From positions 163,306 through 227,305 of the forward strand of contig URGW01000001.1 in assembly GCA_900547475.1 (NCBI GenBank): DNA of 64,000 nucleotides. The letters run 5' to 3'. Source of the DNA: an uncultured Clostridium sp. (lineage in GTDB: Bacteria > Bacillota > Clostridia > Clostridiales > Clostridiaceae). The translations under genes were made by a program, and so were the position numbers. This document shows positions 8,186 to 16,866 of this stretch, piece after piece; the first letter of the stretch is position 1, and every line of letters begins with the position of its first letter. Under the pieces are notes generated by a model. It had not been told where the DNA came from. It saw only the letters and a list, made by a program, of their open reading frames with translations, and searched no databases.

Positions 8186-9506
8186 CTAAAACCTCTCCCG
8201 TTAAATCGTACTCCATAACATCATGAATCTTAACTTTTACTATATCACCCAAATTTAATGATTTTTCTTTCTTTATGTAAATAAGACCATCAATCTCAGG
8301 AGCCATTTCGTAGCTTCTACCAATGTAATATTCTCCATTTTTTCCATCTATAATAGTATCATAAATTTTTCCTATTTTCAATTTATTTTGTTCTTTAACT
8401 ACATTTCTTTGAACCGCCATAAGCTTCTTTTGACGTTGTATTTTGACCTCTTCATCAACTTGACACTCCATTTTTGCAGCTGGTGTATCTTCTTCTTGAG
8501 AATATGCAAATACTCCAACATTTTCAAGTTTATAATTTTCTAAAAACTTTTCTAGTTCTTCAAAATTTTCATCTGTTTCACCAGGGAATCCAACAATTAA
8601 CGATGTTCTTAAAGCAATTCCTGGGACTTTACTTCTCAAAGTATCAATTTTATTAATAATAGCTTCCTTATTAGTTCTTCTACCCATTTTCTTTAAAACA
8701 CTACTACTTATATGTTGTATTGGTAGATCTAAATATTTAACAACTTTTTCATTTGTAGAAATTTCTTCAATTAATTCATCTGTAATTTCTTCTGGATAAC
8801 AATATAATAGCCTTATCCATTCAACACCTTCTATTTTAGATATTTTAGATATTAAATCGTGAAGCATTCTTTTACCATAAATATCAACTCCATAATCAGT
8901 TAAGTCTTGAGCAATTAAAATTATTTCCTTAACTCCATTACTAACTAGCATCTTTACTTCATCTAAAATATTTTTTTCTAATCTACTTCTAAACTTTCCT
9001 CTAATTTTAGGAATTATACAATAAGTACAGAAATTATTACACCCTTCAGCAATTCTAACATATGCAGTATGTTGCTTAGTTGTTAATAATCTAATTCCTT
9101 CGTTAACTCCTTCATCACTATAGGTTGCTGATGAAATTCTTTTCTGATCTTTTATAAAGTCTAATATTAATCTGTGTAATTTCATATAATCATTAACGCC
9201 CATTAATATATCTATTTCAGGAATTAAATCTAATAGCTCATCTCCATATCTTTGAGTTAGGCATCCTGTAGCAATTAACATTTTACATTTATATTTATTT
9301 TTATATTCTGCCATTTCTAAAATTGTATCAATAGATTCTTGTTTAGCACTTTCTATGAATCCACATGTATTAACAATAATTATATCTGCTTCCTTTGCAT
9401 CATTAGTTATCTCATAATGTTTATTTATAGATCCTAATATTAACTCTGAATCAACTCTATTTTTATCACAGCCCAAACTGACCATTCCAACTTTATATTT
9501 TTCCAA
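8169..9506 (-). CDS. rimO: Ribosomal protein S12 methylthiotransferase
   Basis: Radical SAM enzyme that adds a methylthio group to an Asp of ribosomal protein S12. The N-terminal domain has the three cysteines of the auxiliary Fe-S cluster (SLGCDKNRVDSE, NTCGFIESAKQESIDTI, ATGCLTQRY). The radical SAM motif CNNFCTYCIIP is at about residues 155-165, and a TRAM domain ends the protein. SLGCDKN and GFI mark RimO rather than MiaB. The start codon is TTG, eight bases after AGGAGG. 445 aa, normal. It probably forms an operon with pgsA, and perhaps with the upstream ftsK gene 74 bp away. Confidence 0.96.
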   Translation of the reverse strand: MEKYKVGMVSLGCDKNRVDSELILGSINKHYEITNDAKEADIIIVNTCGFIESAKQESIDTILEMAEYKNKYKCKMLIATGCLTQRYGDELLDLIPEIDILMGVNDYMKLHRLILDFIKDQKRISSATYSDEGVNEGIRLLTTKQHTAYVRIAEGCNNFCTYCIIPKIRGKFRSRLEKNILDEVKMLVSNGVKEIILIAQDLTDYGVDIYGKRMLHDLISKISKIEGVEWIRLLYCYPEEITDELIEEISTNEKVVKYLDLPIQHISSSVLKKMGRRTNKEAIINKIDTLRSKVPGIALRTSLIVGFPGETDENFEELEKFLENYKLENVGVFAYSQEEDTPAAKMECQVDEEVKIQRQKKLMAVQRNVVKEQNKLKIGKIYDTIIDGKNGEYYIGRSYEMAPEIDGLIYIKKEKSLNLGDIVKVKIHDVMEYDLTGEVLDEFSK

Positions 9507-9579
9507 AATAATTTCCTCCTAAGTTCAAATAATAATATTTATTGTAATTTAACTATCTTATATTTACAAGTATTTTATA

Positions 9580-11961
9580 CTATTGGTTATCATATATATC
9601 CTCTTTTTCAATTAATACTTGTCTTGGTTTACTTCCATCCTTTTCGGAGATAATACCACGCTCTTCTAATTCATCCATTATTCTAGATGCTCTATTAAAC
9701 CCAACTCTCAATTTCCTTTGTATAAAGGATGTTGAAGCTTGTTGATATTCAACAACTATTTTTATAGCCTCTTCTAATAATTCATCACCCTCGTTTGTTA
9801 TTACAGCTTCAGTAGTAACTTCATTATTTATATGATTTAATATATCTTCTGAATAATCTATATCTTCATCAGATTGTTTTATAAATTCAACTACATTTTC
9901 AACTTCTTCTTCAGAAATAAATGCTCCTTGAACTCTAACTGGTTTATTTTCTCCTATAGGATAGTAAAGCATATCCCCTCTACCAAGAAGTTTTTCAGCT
10001 CCAACTTGATCTAATATAGTTCTTGAATCTGTTCCAGATGAAACAGCAAAAGAAACTCTTGAAGGAATATTAGCCTTTATAACACCTGTTATTACATCTA
10101 CAGATGGTCTTTGTGTGGCTATAATTAAGTGCATACCTGCAGCTCTAGCCATTTGCGCTAACCTACAAATATAATCTTCCACATCATTTGGACATGCCAT
10201 CATTAAATCTGCAAGTTCATCTACAATTACTACTATATAAGGTAACTTTTCTTGTATTTCACCTCTGTCAAAAAGCTTATTATATGATTCTATATTTTTT
10301 ACTTTCATTTGAGAGAATAAATTATATCTCTTATTCATTTCATTAACCGCCCAATTAAGGGCTCCTGCAGCTTTTTTGGGGTCTGTTACAACTGGAATTA
10401 ACAAGTGGGGTATTCCATTATAAACACTTAATTCTACAACTTTTGGGTCTACCATAAGAAGCTTTACTTGTTCTGGAGAATACTTATATAATAAGCTTAT
10501 TATAAGTGAATTTATACAAACAGACTTTCCTGATCCAGTAGCCCCCGCTATTAACATATGTGGCATTTTACTCAAATCACCAACTATACATTTTCCAGTA
10601 ATATCTTTTCCTAAAGCAAAAGCTAAATTTTTATTAGTATTTGTGAACTCTTTAGAATCAAGAACTTCCCTTAAAAATACAGGTGACTGTTTTTTATTAG
10701 GAACTTCAATACCGATAGCTGCTTTCCCTGGAATTGGAGCCTCCATTCTTACTCCATTGGCTGCCAAACCTAAAGCAATATCATCTTGTAAGTTGACTAT
10801 TTTTGATACTTTAACCCCTGGACTTGGTTGCAATTCAAATCTAGTAACAGAAGGACCTTTAGTAACTTGTACTACTTTAGCTTCTACACCAAAGTTAGAA
10901 AGCGTTTCTTCTAACTTATTTGCATTTTCAATTAAATCTTTTTTATCTTCATTTTTTAATTTAAGTTTAGAATTTATATTTAATAAATCCATACTAGGAA
11001 ATAAGTAATTTTTCTTTATAGTTTCACCCACTCCATTTATTGAATGTTCTATTTCCTTACTTACAACATCTTTATCTTCATGAGATAATTTTTTACCATT
11101 CTTTTTCGAAGTATTAATTTCACTATCAACAGTGCTATTTTTAGTATAAACTTCAGTATCCTCTAAATTAAAGTTTTTAAGAGGATTTACATCTTGCAAC
11201 TCTGAATTTCGCATAAAATCAAGAATTTGTATTTTATTATTTATCCCCTTAATAAATTCATCTTTTTCATTTTTTCCATCAGGGACTATAACTTCAATAG
11301 TATCATTATTAATGATTTTTTCTTTCTTCTTTCGAACACTCTCTTTCTTAATTTCCCCTTTAGAAAATCTAATTCCTATAAACCCAGCTATGATCTTTTT
11401 CATTTTTACATATATATCATATAACGTTATATCCATTAATAATATCATTCCTATTAAAAATAAAGTACTATATAATATATAACTTCCTATATATCCCATT
11501 AGCTTTGATAATGGATATGTAATTAGAAAACCAAAAAAACCACCATGAAGAGAATAATTATTTGAAAAATTCATTTTTTTAATCATTTCTAAAAAACCTT
11601 CATTATTATATGCAGATCCGCTTACAAATTGAATTGACATGGTGCTACAAAACAACCATATAACTACGGCAAGTAACGTAATGCTAAAAAATCTTCTAGA
11701 ATATCTTATTGTCCCTTTAGATCTTATTGTATCTATACCAAAATAAATAAGATATACTGGTATAAGATATACTATAATCCCAAACATATTATACATTGTC
11801 CTTCTAGATATTACCGATAAAACTCCAGCTAAATCTGTATAAGTTGAAAAAGCCAATAATACTCCTATAGCTATATACAATACCGCTTTAACATCTCCTT
11901 TTTTCTCTGTAGATTCGCTACCTTTCTTTTTAGTATTTCTTTTTTTACTCCCTGTTCCCAT
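9580..11961 (-). CDS. spoIIIE: DNA translocase FtsK/SpoIIIE
   Basis: Hexameric ATPase that pumps DNA through the division or sporulation septum. About four N-terminal membrane segments (residues 25-185), a charged linker (about 190-330), then the motor with Walker A GATGSGKSV near residue 478, Walker B (YIVVIVDELADLM) and IIATQRPSVDVITG. A C-terminal winged-helix gamma domain (VEYQQASTSFIQRKLRVG...) reads KOPS/SRS-type sequence. The ATG at 11961 has GAGGTG at good spacing; an adjacent upstream TTG is less likely. The symbol could equally be ftsK; only one copy is visible here. It sits next to tepA, as in Bacillus (spoIIIE/tepA neighbourhood). Confidence 0.95.
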   Translation of the reverse strand: MGTGSKKRNTKKKGSESTEKKGDVKAVLYIAIGVLLAFSTYTDLAGVLSVISRRTMYNMFGIIVYLIPVYLIYFGIDTIRSKGTIRYSRRFFSITLLAVVIWLFCSTMSIQFVSGSAYNNEGFLEMIKKMNFSNNYSLHGGFFGFLITYPLSKLMGYIGSYILYSTLFLIGMILLMDITLYDIYVKMKKIIAGFIGIRFSKGEIKKESVRKKKEKIINNDTIEVIVPDGKNEKDEFIKGINNKIQILDFMRNSELQDVNPLKNFNLEDTEVYTKNSTVDSEINTSKKNGKKLSHEDKDVVSKEIEHSINGVGETIKKNYLFPSMDLLNINSKLKLKNEDKKDLIENANKLEETLSNFGVEAKVVQVTKGPSVTRFELQPSPGVKVSKIVNLQDDIALGLAANGVRMEAPIPGKAAIGIEVPNKKQSPVFLREVLDSKEFTNTNKNLAFALGKDITGKCIVGDLSKMPHMLIAGATGSGKSVCINSLIISLLYKYSPEQVKLLMVDPKVVELSVYNGIPHLLIPVVTDPKKAAGALNWAVNEMNKRYNLFSQMKVKNIESYNKLFDRGEIQEKLPYIVVIVDELADLMMACPNDVEDYICRLAQMARAAGMHLIIATQRPSVDVITGVIKANIPSRVSFAVSSGTDSRTILDQVGAEKLLGRGDMLYYPIGENKPVRVQGAFISEEEVENVVEFIKQSDEDIDYSEDILNHINNEVTTEAVITNEGDELLEEAIKIVVEYQQASTSFIQRKLRVGFNRASRIMDELEERGIISEKDGSKPRQVLIEKEDIYDNQ

Positions 11962-12046
11962 CAAATCACCTCTATATTAAAAACATCATTTTTAGCAAAC
12001 TTATTATATTATAGCTTATAAATATTTTAAACACATTTCAAATAAA

Positions 12047-12074
12047 AAAGAAACTCCTTAATTGGAATTTCTTT
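12047..12074 (-). terminator. Terminator of tepA
   Basis: Arms AAAGAAACTCC / GGAATTTCTTT (one G-U pair) followed by T-rich sequence, just after the tepA stop. Confidence 0.75.
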
Positions 12075-12085
12075 TTCATTTTATT

Positions 12086-12856
12086 TTATTTATCTTTCTC
12101 TTGATTATTTCTTATAAGCTCATCTAATTTATCTAGAGCATCTTTTATTCCACCAACATTATCTATTAATCCACATTCTACTGCCTGCTCTCCAATCAAA
12201 ATAGTTCCCATATCATTTAATAGCTCATCTGATTTTAACATCATTCTTTCTAGCTCATCTTTATCTATTTTAGATGTTCTTACAATAAAGTTATTTATAC
12301 GTTCTTGCATTTTCTTAAAATAATGGAATGTTTGTGATACCCCAATTACAAATCCATTCATTCTAACAGGGTGAACTATCATAGTTGCTGATGGAGTAAT
12401 AAATGAGTAATCTGCAGAAGTTGCTAAAGGAACTCCTATAGAATGCCCACCACCAATTACGATAGAAACCGTTGGTTTTGATAAAGAACATATCATCTCA
12501 GCAATAGCTAAACCAGCTTCAACATCTCCACCTACTGTATTTAATACAATTAATATTCCTTTCACTTTATCATTTTGCTCCATAGAAATTAATTGTGGTA
12601 TTATATGTTCATATTTTGTAGCTTTAGTTTGTGGTGGTAAAACTACGTGCCCTTCAATTTGCCCAATTATCGGCAAAATTTGAATACTTTGATCAGGTCC
12701 TGACATATTACTAGTTCCAAATTCCTTTATTTCAGAAATCTTTGCTTGTTCCTTTTTTAACTTTTCACCTTCATTATCCTCTGTCTTTTCTTCTTCATTT
12801 ATATTTTCACATTTTAATTGTTGATAAATATTTTTTTTATAACTTTCTTCATTCAT
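12086..12856 (-). CDS. tepA: ClpP-like serine protease, translocation-enhancing protein TepA family
   Basis: Clp-type protease of the ymfB/tepA group found beside spoIIIE in Firmicutes; in Bacillus it was reported to aid protein export and spore outgrowth. The ClpP fold is seen from about residue 60: GQIEGHVVLPPQTKATKYEH, NTVGGDVEAGLAIAEMI (oxyanion region), the nucleophile Ser in GGGHSIGVPLAT, and the His in IVHPVRMNG. The first 50 residues are charged and variable. I prefer the ATG at 12856: the GGAGGA that would be its ribosome site overlaps the earlier in-frame ATG at 12871. It shares a transcript with the secreted protein gene upstream (40-bp gap). Confidence 0.9.
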   Translation of the reverse strand: MNEESYKKNIYQQLKCENINEEEKTEDNEGEKLKKEQAKISEIKEFGTSNMSGPDQSIQILPIIGQIEGHVVLPPQTKATKYEHIIPQLISMEQNDKVKGILIVLNTVGGDVEAGLAIAEMICSLSKPTVSIVIGGGHSIGVPLATSADYSFITPSATMIVHPVRMNGFVIGVSQTFHYFKKMQERINNFIVRTSKIDKDELERMMLKSDELLNDMGTILIGEQAVECGLIDNVGGIKDALDKLDELIRNNQEKDK

Positions 12857-12896
12857 ATTATTTTCCTCCATATATAATATTGAAATTTAATATACA

Positions 12897-13574
12897 TTAT
12901 CCTCTAACATCTAAAACAACTGCATAAAGTATTTTCCCATTTTTATATATACCTTCAACTCCAACTACTATTTTTCTATCTAATTGAGGAACTTTTATAG
13001 TACCTCTTTTCATTTCCAATTCTTTAATTTCATCATCCCAAATATAAGCTCTAACTTTAATAGGTTTCTCACTAAATTCAAAATTTATTACTTCTCCAGC
13101 TCTAACTTTCAAAGAAGGTTTTTTCAAAAGTACTTTATAATCATCAAAATTAGTTTTATCAAGTTCAGTTTCAGCATTATCATCTTCTATAACAAAGTGA
13201 TATGAACATAAATATTTAACTGAATGTTTCCCCCTCAATCTTACTATTAATGATGGAATATATTCATTTTCTTTACTCTTTTTAGCCTCACTTTTTTTCT
13301 TTTCATTTTCATCACTCTTTTCTACATTTTCAGTTTCCCCCAATTCCTCTCTTTTTTCCTGTTCTTTCTTTCTAATTTCTTCTAATCTTTGTTGGTCTAT
13401 TTGCCTCCTTTCCTCTTTTAATTCATTTTTTAACTCTTCTAAAGTTTTATATGGCTCATTCCTTATATCTTCATTCTGCTCTGTACTTTCACTTGGTTCA
13501 GCATATGCCATATTACAATTTAAAGTTATTAGTATAATTAATATTAAGTTAAATAGAAATATATTTTTTCGCAT
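12897..13574 (-). CDS. Exported Lys/Glu-rich protein of unknown function
   Basis: Not recognised. Residues 1-26 form a clear signal peptide (MRKN, hydrophobic core, then AYA-EP cleavage). Residues about 27-105 are almost all Glu, Lys, Arg, Gln and Asn, predicted as a long charged helix or coiled coil. A compact, probably beta-rich C-terminal domain of about 115 residues follows (YIPSLIVRLRGKHSVKYLC... to VVLDVRG), with one Cys. It would lie outside the membrane. The ribosome site AGAGGTG precedes the ATG. It is the first gene of a likely two-gene unit with tepA, so a role in envelope or export quality control is possible, but that is only inference from position. Confidence 0.75.
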   Translation of the reverse strand: MRKNIFLFNLILIILITLNCNMAYAEPSESTEQNEDIRNEPYKTLEELKNELKEERRQIDQQRLEEIRKKEQEKREELGETENVEKSDENEKKKSEAKKSKENEYIPSLIVRLRGKHSVKYLCSYHFVIEDDNAETELDKTNFDDYKVLLKKPSLKVRAGEVINFEFSEKPIKVRAYIWDDEIKELEMKRGTIKVPQLDRKIVVGVEGIYKNGKILYAVVLDVRG

Positions 13575-13649
13575 CTAACAACACCTCTAGAGTTTCTTTC
13601 TAAAATAGTTTCCCCATAATTTTATAAATAAATTTATGATTAATAAAAA

Positions 13650-13685
13650 AGTGCACCAAAAATTTGATACACTTTTTGGTACACT
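13650..13685 (-). terminator. Terminator of the Cys/Gly-rich gene
   Basis: 13-bp arms AGTGCACCAAAAA / TTTTTGGTACACT with a single wobble pair, then a T-run, directly after the stop codon. Confidence 0.85.
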
Positions 13686-13695
13686 GAGCTATAAA

Positions 13696-13947
13696 TTACC
13701 AGCAACCGCCACCAAAGAATAATAATAAAATTATCCACCAAGCCCAGCCACCGCCGCAATTTCCAAAGCCGCCGCAATTGCCGAAGCCTCCACAGTTACC
13801 AAAACCTCCACAATTACCAAAACCTCCACAGCCACCGCAATTATTAAAACCTCCACAACCACAATTATTAAAATTGCAAGGATTACAACAAGTACAGCAA
13901 CAATTGTTTCGACAGCAATTGTTTCTTCTACAACACTTCTTTGACAT
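13696..13947 (-). CDS. Cysteine/glycine-repeat small protein with C-terminal membrane segment
   Basis: 83 residues, 19 of them Cys. Order: a basic Cys-cluster head (MSKKCCRRNNCCRNNCCC), an Asn/Cys/Gly middle, four tandem GGFGNC repeats (encoded by near-identical 18-bp units at about 13745-13830), then a hydrophobic tail GGGWAWWIILLLFFGGGCW. The tail recalls the short YjcZ-type sporulation proteins (Gly-rich then one hydrophobic helix), suggesting a spore-coat or forespore membrane peptide; that is inference. Base composition is far more GC-rich than the surroundings because of Gly/Cys codons. The ATG at 13947 fits the AGGAG site; the upstream ATG at 13956 abuts it. Divergent from the padR-like gene. 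Confidence 0.75.
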   Translation of the reverse strand: MSKKCCRRNNCCRNNCCCTCCNPCNFNNCGCGGFNNCGGCGGFGNCGGFGNCGGFGNCGGFGNCGGGWAWWIILLLFFGGGCW

Positions 13948-14100
13948 GTTTCCCATCTCCTATCATTGGTACTTTAATATATAGTATTCAATTTTACTTT
14001 TTTATGTTCACTAATCTAAAATATAATTCTTTATAATTAGACATCATTTATTTTTTTTGTTATTATAATCATATATGGTAATCTAAGGAGTGATACATGT

Positions 14101-14490
14101 ATGAATACTAATAGAAATAGACTTATAGCACCTAGAAATGTTGTAAACACAAAAATGTTATATTCATTTTATATATTAAAAGAATTATCAAAAGGAGAAG
14201 TTATATTCGGTAATAAAGTATTAGAAGCATTTAAAAATGTGTTTCAAAGTTCAAATTTACCTTTTCCAGTATCATCAAGTACAATTTATGAAACTTTATA
14301 TGATCTTGAAAGTAAGGGCTATGTAATAAGCAAATGGACTGGCGATGATTTTTTAAATAAACGAAGTAAAAAAATCTATTCTATTACTGATGATGGTGTT
14401 TATTATTATAAACATCATATAGCAGATTACATAGATAACTTAAAAAAGACTAAAAACACTTTAGATTTGATGATTGAAATGTTAAAATAA
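14101..14490 (+). CDS. PadR-family transcriptional regulator
   Basis: 129-aa winged-helix protein. The PadR pattern is visible: an N-terminal YSFYILKELSKGEVIFGNKVLEAFK helix pair, the recognition helix and wing SSSTIYETLYDLESKGYVISKW (residues about 58-80), and ITDDGVYYYKHH before a C-terminal dimerisation helix. Such proteins usually repress one nearby gene in response to phenolics, drugs or other signals. An AAGGAG site precedes the ATG. Its 150-bp divergent spacer with the Cys/Gly-rich gene holds AT-rich imperfect dyads that could be operators, so the peptide gene is a candidate target. Confidence 0.85.
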   Translation: MNTNRNRLIAPRNVVNTKMLYSFYILKELSKGEVIFGNKVLEAFKNVFQSSNLPFPVSSSTIYETLYDLESKGYVISKWTGDDFLNKRSKKIYSITDDGVYYYKHHIADYIDNLKKTKNTLDLMIEMLK

Positions 14491-14493
14491 ATC

Positions 14494-14524
14494 AAAAGAT
14501 GATGAGGAATATACATCATCTTTT
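14494..14524. terminator. Bidirectional terminator between padR-like gene and orphan gene
   Basis: Perfect 11-bp arms AAAAGATGATG / CATCATCTTTT with a 9-nt loop between two converging genes. Confidence 0.85.
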
Positions 14525-14527
14525 ACT

Positions 14528-15142
14528 TTATTCATGTTCTATATTACAAATTTCATCTAAAGATTCAAGAATATGTCTATAACCATCTTTCATTAAACAA
14601 TCGCTATATAATTCTTTATAACTAATATCATCAATATTTTTAGATAAAGCCTTAAGATAATTATCACCATAAATCTTTTTGAGTACATTCTTATAGGAAT
14701 TTCTTAACTCAATATTATCTGACAAATCACTTCTCCAATAGAATTCTATCATTTTAGACGATTCTTCTAAAACACCATACAGTTGATATATATAGCTTAA
14801 TTCTTTTAAAGAATACTCATCACATAAAGATGCAACTATTTTATGATAATCTTTATAAATAGGTATAGAACTATAAAATCTATACTTTTCCTCCTTCTGC
14901 AAATATCTTATACTTTGATAAATTGCATTGCAAAAATCTAATCTAATAATATTTGCATTAGTATATTTTTCTTGACATTTACATTGTTGTTGATAAATTA
15001 AATTTTCTTTTTGTATTCTTTTTTGCTCATTCAATGAAAACTTACTTATAAACCAGCTACAAATGGCTCCAATTACCGAACCTAATATTAATCCTCCAGC
15101 TGATATTAAGGCAGTAATAAGTGCAATAGGCAAAAAACTCAC
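14528..15142 (-). CDS. Orphan membrane-anchored helical protein
   Basis: Not recognised. One N-terminal membrane segment (residues about 5-33, Ala/Gly/Ile-rich), then a mainly helical cytoplasmic part of about 170 residues rich in Tyr, Ser, Lys and Leu. CxC and several scattered Cys follow the membrane segment, with no known motif. The annotated start is a GTG lying next to AAGGAG; the TTG three codons later has better spacing and may be the real start. Monocistronic, ending convergently with the padR-like gene. Such single-pass proteins are common in phage-derived and accessory regions, which fits this region. Confidence 0.65.
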   Translation of the reverse strand: MSFLPIALITALISAGGLILGSVIGAICSWFISKFSLNEQKRIQKENLIYQQQCKCQEKYTNANIIRLDFCNAIYQSIRYLQKEEKYRFYSSIPIYKDYHKIVASLCDEYSLKELSYIYQLYGVLEESSKMIEFYWRSDLSDNIELRNSYKNVLKKIYGDNYLKALSKNIDDISYKELYSDCLMKDGYRHILESLDEICNIEHE

Positions 15143-15269
15143 TCCTTGCTTATAGTATTAGTATTAGTATTATCATTATTACATAAAATATAATTTTAAT
15201 ATTTTATATCTACTTTTTTAATTTTTGCATAATATATTTATTAATAATAATTTTATAGGAGATACAATA

Positions 15270-15701
15270 TTGTCATTTACAGTGAATAATTATATTAAAT
15301 CCTCATATATAAAAAGGATTTCCTTAGAAAAATGTATTAAAAATAATAATAAATTAATACTTTACTTTTTACCTAAAGATTATGAAAACTTAAACTTTTC
15401 AATGATAATTATTAAAAACATTAAAAATAGAGAAGAGTTTACTTGTCCATTTACAAAAGAACTCCCAAATACAATAACACTTGATTTAAGCTCTCTTTGT
15501 TCTTACTTTACAGATTACGAAGGCTCTATTTTTATAAATACTGAAAATAGAATAAATAATACGATATTAATTCCTATACTACCTGAAAAAAATATAATAA
15601 ACTTCGAAAATACTTTAAATAGTACAAGTTTTAAATGGTTTATAAGAATTTTAGATAATGGTGAACTACGTCTATCTGGTGTAGTTAATAAAAAACACTA
15701 G
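15270..15701 (+). CDS. Orphan beta-rich protein
   Basis: Not recognised. Start chosen as the TTG at 15270 because TAGGAG stands eight bases upstream; the longer frame from 15225 also begins with TTG but has no ribosome site. This gives 143 aa with no signal peptide or membrane segment. Alternating hydrophobic residues (KLILYFLPKDY, ITLDLSSLCSYF, TILIPILP, FKWFIRILDNGELRLSG) suggest a beta-sandwich-like protein. It ends in a strong bidirectional terminator. No operon partner. Confidence 0.6.
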   Translation: MSFTVNNYIKSSYIKRISLEKCIKNNNKLILYFLPKDYENLNFSMIIIKNIKNREEFTCPFTKELPNTITLDLSSLCSYFTDYEGSIFINTENRINNTILIPILPEKNIINFENTLNSTSFKWFIRILDNGELRLSGVVNKKH

Positions 15702-15720
15702 GGTAACTCCCTAGCGTTTT
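15692..15720. terminator. Bidirectional terminator
   Basis: Arms AAAACACTAGGG / CCCTAGCGTTTT with one mismatch and T-runs on both sides, between the converging orphan gene and the coiled-coil gene. Confidence 0.85.
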
Positions 15721-15728
15721 TATTAACT

Positions 15729-16739
15729 CTACTTTGTATTCCATTGGTTCAACGTTAACTTTAATTCATATAATTCATCTTTTAATTTACTAATAATATT
15801 ATTTGCTTCCATTAATTCTCTATGACTTTTTTCCTGAGACTCTTTTAATACTCTATTTTTTTCATTATTAAGTTTTGCTATTTCATTAGCTTTTTCAAGT
15901 AAAATCTCTTGTATTTTATTATTCAACTCATTGCTATATACTTTATATTCATTCTTTTCTTTTCTCAAATCTGAAATTTCAACAATATATCTTTCATTTT
16001 CACTCTTTAGATATTCAAATCTCTGAAACTCTATTTTATTCTTAGTTAACTGCTCTTCTAATAATTTTATTTTTTTTCTTAATTCACTATTTTCTTCCTT
16101 AATAGCTTTATCCTCTTTAGATATATCAGAAAGTGATACTATATTTAATTGTAAGTTTTTAATAATTTTAGACTTTTCATTCAACTCTTTTTCAACAGTA
16201 GTTAAAGCTAAGTTAACTCTAGTAAAACTTTCTTTAGTTTCTTCTAATTCCCTAACTTTATTTTTAACTTCTATTTCATTTTCTTTTATTTTTTTACTTA
16301 AAGAACCATTTTCCTCTTGTAATAAAGCTATAACTCTATCTTTTTTCTTTATTTCCCCCTTCATTTTTTCCATACATTTATCTTCTATATATATAGCCAT
16401 CTCTAAAGAGTTAACAAAGCATCCTTTTATAGAATCCATAAGAAAATTAAACCTGTCAATTTCTCCTTTTCTATCTGAAAATTTATCGTTACTTTCAAGC
16501 TTAAAAACCTCATATTGATTTAACAACGCTACTACCATACTTTCCGCATCATCAAAGCTTGCTTGAAGTGAATTTAATCTTTCTTTTGTAGTTTTTTTTA
16601 GCTTTAATCCCTTAGTTTCAAGCTTATCTTTTTCTTCTTGAGGTAAATCAAAAGAATCCACTTTGTTTTCTAAAGGTTTTTCACCGCCATTTTTAGTTAT
16701 TATTTCTTGATTTTCATTTATTGTATCATTATTTTTCAT
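15729..16739 (-). CDS. Coiled-coil protein with ribbon-helix-helix-like N-terminus (KfrA-like architecture)
   Basis: 336 aa. Residues 1-45 are polar and disordered. Residues about 46-80 (GLKLKKTTKERLNSLQ, then FDDAESMVVALLNQYE) fit the strand-helix-turn-helix pattern of ribbon-helix-helix DNA binders. From residue about 120 to 325 the chain is an almost unbroken heptad coiled coil. A small DNA-binding head with a long coiled-coil stalk is the plan of plasmid KfrA proteins, which repress themselves and help segregation; the link is by architecture, not clear sequence identity. A perfect 30-bp palindrome sits 22 bp before the ATG, the position expected for autoregulation. Divergent from a tyrosine recombinase. 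Ribosome site GGAG is just before the ATG. Confidence 0.7.
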   Translation of the reverse strand: MKNNDTINENQEIITKNGGEKPLENKVDSFDLPQEEKDKLETKGLKLKKTTKERLNSLQASFDDAESMVVALLNQYEVFKLESNDKFSDRKGEIDRFNFLMDSIKGCFVNSLEMAIYIEDKCMEKMKGEIKKKDRVIALLQEENGSLSKKIKENEIEVKNKVRELEETKESFTRVNLALTTVEKELNEKSKIIKNLQLNIVSLSDISKEDKAIKEENSELRKKIKLLEEQLTKNKIEFQRFEYLKSENERYIVEISDLRKEKNEYKVYSNELNNKIQEILLEKANEIAKLNNEKNRVLKESQEKSHRELMEANNIISKLKDELYELKLTLNQWNTK

Positions 16740-16760
16740 ACTCCAAAACCTCTTCCATTC

Positions 16761-16804
16761 TAACTTAGTTAACTTAAGTTAACTAAGTTAATTTTAGTTA
16801 ACTT
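16761..16804. promoter_or_regulatory. 30-bp perfect palindrome plus third half-site (candidate operator)
   Basis: 16761-16790 is TAACTTAGTTAACTT followed directly by its exact reverse complement. The 11-mer TTAGTTAACTT occurs at 16765-16775, inverted at 16776-16786, and again directly at 16794-16804. It lies between the likely -10 region of the coiled-coil gene and its ATG, and has no T-run, so an operator is more likely than a terminator. Confidence 0.8.
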
Positions 16805-16866
16805 TATAACATAATTATAACATATAAAAAGTTCAAATTCTATAAAAAAATAATATTACACAACGC

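Noticed and set aside
10643..11008. 121-aa plus-strand frame opposite ftsK
   Set aside because: A shadow of the translocase coding strand: no ribosome site, no family resemblance. The same applies to the long frames opposite ktrB, pheS, valS, hslO and ytxC.
13745..13850. Tandem 18-bp units as a CRISPR or intergenic repeat
   Set aside because: They encode the GGFGNC repeat of a real small protein with start, ribosome site and terminator; no spacers of constant length.
15225..15269. TTG at 15225 as start of the orphan beta-rich gene
   Set aside because: No ribosome site before it; the in-frame TTG at 15270 has TAGGAG at good spacing.
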